From the NCBI GenBank assembly GCA_043813895.1, contig JBDRKQ010000013.1, forward strand, positions 1 to 32,614: 32,614 bases of DNA. The letters run 5' to 3'. Numbering within the stretch: the first letter of the stretch is position 1; every line of letters starts with the position of its first letter. Of this stretch, positions 31,551 through 32,614 are shown piece by piece. The DNA is from CAZTAR01 sp043813895 (GTDB lineage Bacteria; Planctomycetota; Phycisphaerae; UBA1845; UTPLA1). The position numbers and the translations under genes are program-made. Under the pieces are notes generated by a model. It worked only from the letters and a program-made list of their open reading frames with translations. It was not told where the DNA came from and did no database searches.

Positions 31551-32128
31551 TATCCCCCCGTGGGCAAGACTTCTTCAATCACGGCAACGGCCCGAGAGAC
31601 CTCGAACGGTCGTTGGAGCGTCGCGTCGAACCCTTGCTGTTTGAGCGTCTCACCTTCTCCGTCCTTCAACGGTCCCGTCAATGCGATAAGCCGACTGGCG
31701 GCCAGATCGGGTCGGCTCTTCACGCTCCGAACCGTCTCCCGGCCGGACAAACCCGGAAGCCCGACATCAAGGAGCATGATGTGCGGCTTGAACGACTCCG
31801 CGATGCCGCCCGCCCCGAAAGCCGTCGTCGCCGTTCGGACTTCGTAGCCGGCATCCCTTGCCAACGCGCTGGAGAGGAGTTCCGCAACATCGTGGTTTCC
31901 CTCGACGATCAGCACGCGCGTGATGCCGGAGTCCAAGCCGTTCAAGGGGATGCCGTGGGCGCGCATAAACCGAATCAGTTGAGCCAGCGGGATGCGGCGA
32001 TCCTTGCTCCCGGGGATGCGGTAGCCGCGGAGCTTGCCGGTGTCGAACCACTTGGAAACGGTTCGTGGCGCGACGTTGCAGATAGTCGCGACCTCCCCCG
32101 TCGTAAGAACGTCCTTAGGACGAGGCAT
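31550..32128 (-). CDS. HTH-receiver response regulator
   Basis: The 192-residue protein has an excisionase/MerR-like helix-turn-helix at 7-62 (VLTTGEVATICNVAPRTVSK, then GYRIPGSKDRRIP) followed by a receiver domain at 71-188. The reverse order, receiver first, is the rule in response regulators. The phosphoacceptor is Asp121 (IMLLDVGLPG) and the switch Thr151 is kept. The acidic pocket is only half present (Glu76-Gly77), and the usual Lys of KPF is Arg173 (QRPFE), so phosphorylation may be altered. ATG 32128 has GGGG 7 bases upstream; TTG 32158 is dismissed. No histidine kinase gene is near. Confidence 0.88.
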   Translation of the reverse strand: MPRPKDVLTTGEVATICNVAPRTVSKWFDTGKLRGYRIPGSKDRRIPLAQLIRFMRAHGIPLNGLDSGITRVLIVEGNHDVAELLSSALARDAGYEVRTATTAFGAGGIAESFKPHIMLLDVGLPGLSGRETVRSVKSRPDLAASRLIALTGPLKDGEGETLKQQGFDATLQRPFEVSRAVAVIEEVLPTGG

Positions 32129-32480
32129 ATCAACGCCCCCCGATCGGATAGACGACAATCATCGGATCCCCCGTGTGAAGCGGCCCCCCGGGTGCAACCA
32201 CTGCGGCCCGTTATGCACGCCGGGCGATGCGGCGTTCGGCACGCCGCCGGATGCAGCCGCGCGCTGCCTTGTCTGAATCTTGATCGGCTCGCCCGGAGCG
32301 GACGTGAGGTAAATCTCTCAACTGTTGCAGACCGTACGACCAGAACAGGAGAAGGCCTCGACAGGCTGCATCGGCCCGTCAGCTTCCTGTAGGGAGTGTC
32401 GCATATAACGTTCGCGATCAAGCGAGGTTATGGCCGGACCGGGTTGTGGCGGCTCTCCGCCTCGGCCGAGATCAGAGAGC
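32129..32480. other. Spacer upstream of the regulator gene
   Basis: No convincing gene is seen. Just after the membrane protein stop, bases 32452-32480 can fold into nested stems (GCTCTC/GAGAGC around CTCGGCCGAG), perhaps a transcription end signal without a T-run. Nothing else stands out. Confidence 0.4.
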
Positions 32481-32614
32481 TTACTCGTCTTCTTCATATT
32501 CCTCGCCAGGCGCGAGGACATTACTCACCGGTGTGGCTGATCGGAGTGACTCGAAACTGGCCCATAATCCCGCAGTGAGGAGGAGGAAGCCAAGGAAAGT
32601 CCGAATCAACCACC
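32481..32614 (-). CDS. C-terminal end of a membrane protein, cut by window edge
   Basis: The minus strand from 32614 reads a 43-residue end: a hydrophobic helix WLIRTFLGFLLLTAGLWASF followed by ESLRSATPVSNVLAPGEEYE and EDE, then TAA at 32481-32483. The pattern of a last membrane helix plus acidic tail looks like real coding, but the family cannot be named from so little. Confidence 0.6.
   Translation of the reverse strand, partial: WLIRTFLGFLLLTAGLWASFESLRSATPVSNVLAPGEEYEEDE

Noticed and set aside
32318..32497. Possible 59-residue minus-strand ORF starting MKKTSKLSDLGRGGEPPQPG
   Set aside because: It overlaps the end of the membrane protein gene, has a poorly spaced ribosome-binding site and no recognisable features; kept only as a remote possibility.

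Overview
The window looks like chromosomal DNA of a diderm, flagellated, GC-rich bacterium, most likely of the Planctomycetota (Phycisphaerae-like). This is an inference from P- and L-ring flagellar genes, an LPS-type heptosyltransferase, a PEP-CTERM secreted protein, a one-component-style HTH plus receiver regulator of a type I associate with that phylum, and many short palindromic repeats between genes. No rRNA, tRNA, CRISPR array, insertion sequence or prophage was recognised.

Layout. Positions 1-1388 (minus) hold the N-terminal 462 residues of an N6-adenine DNA methyltransferase that runs off the left edge. Positions 1589-13862 (minus) are one long flagellar cluster, transcribed in the order small ORF, flgF, flgG, flgA, flgH, flgI, flgJ-type rod-binding gene, flgN, flgK, flgL, fliW, csrA, flagellin. 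It therefore runs from rod and rings through hook-filament junction to filament and its post-transcriptional control. A sigma-54-like site and a long inverted repeat sit before the first gene, and the flagellin ribosome-binding site lies in a hairpin loop with a CsrA motif, directly beside csrA and fliW. Positions 14241-19720 (minus) carry a lipoprotein, bioY, a large GT-C-like membrane protein, an orphan PhnD-type binding protein and a second lipoprotein. A PilZ gene (plus) follows, then a nudix-rhomboid pair (minus).

Positions 23038-28081 (plus) are housekeeping: rpmE, prfA, fbp, prmC and a family 9 glycosyltransferase. prmC methylates the GGQ motif of the release factor encoded by prfA, so their closeness is functional. 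Positions 28263-29288 (minus) encode dodecin, a zinc-ribbon protein and a four-cluster ferredoxin. A PEP-CTERM gene (29607-30269, plus) is interrupted by an in-frame TGA with a SECIS-like hairpin just downstream. An HDOD gene coupled to an HTH-receiver regulator follows (minus), and the C-terminal end of a membrane protein runs off the right edge.

The intergenic spaces are dominated by at least five families of short palindromes and several tandem repeats with units of 7, 8, 15, 18, 19, 20 and 29 bases. Two of these types also appear inside the 5' end of flgI. The best candidates for unexpected biology are the TGA/hairpin in the PEP-CTERM gene, the CsrA hairpin on flagellin, the repeat-invaded flgI leader, and the HTH-receiver/HDOD pair.
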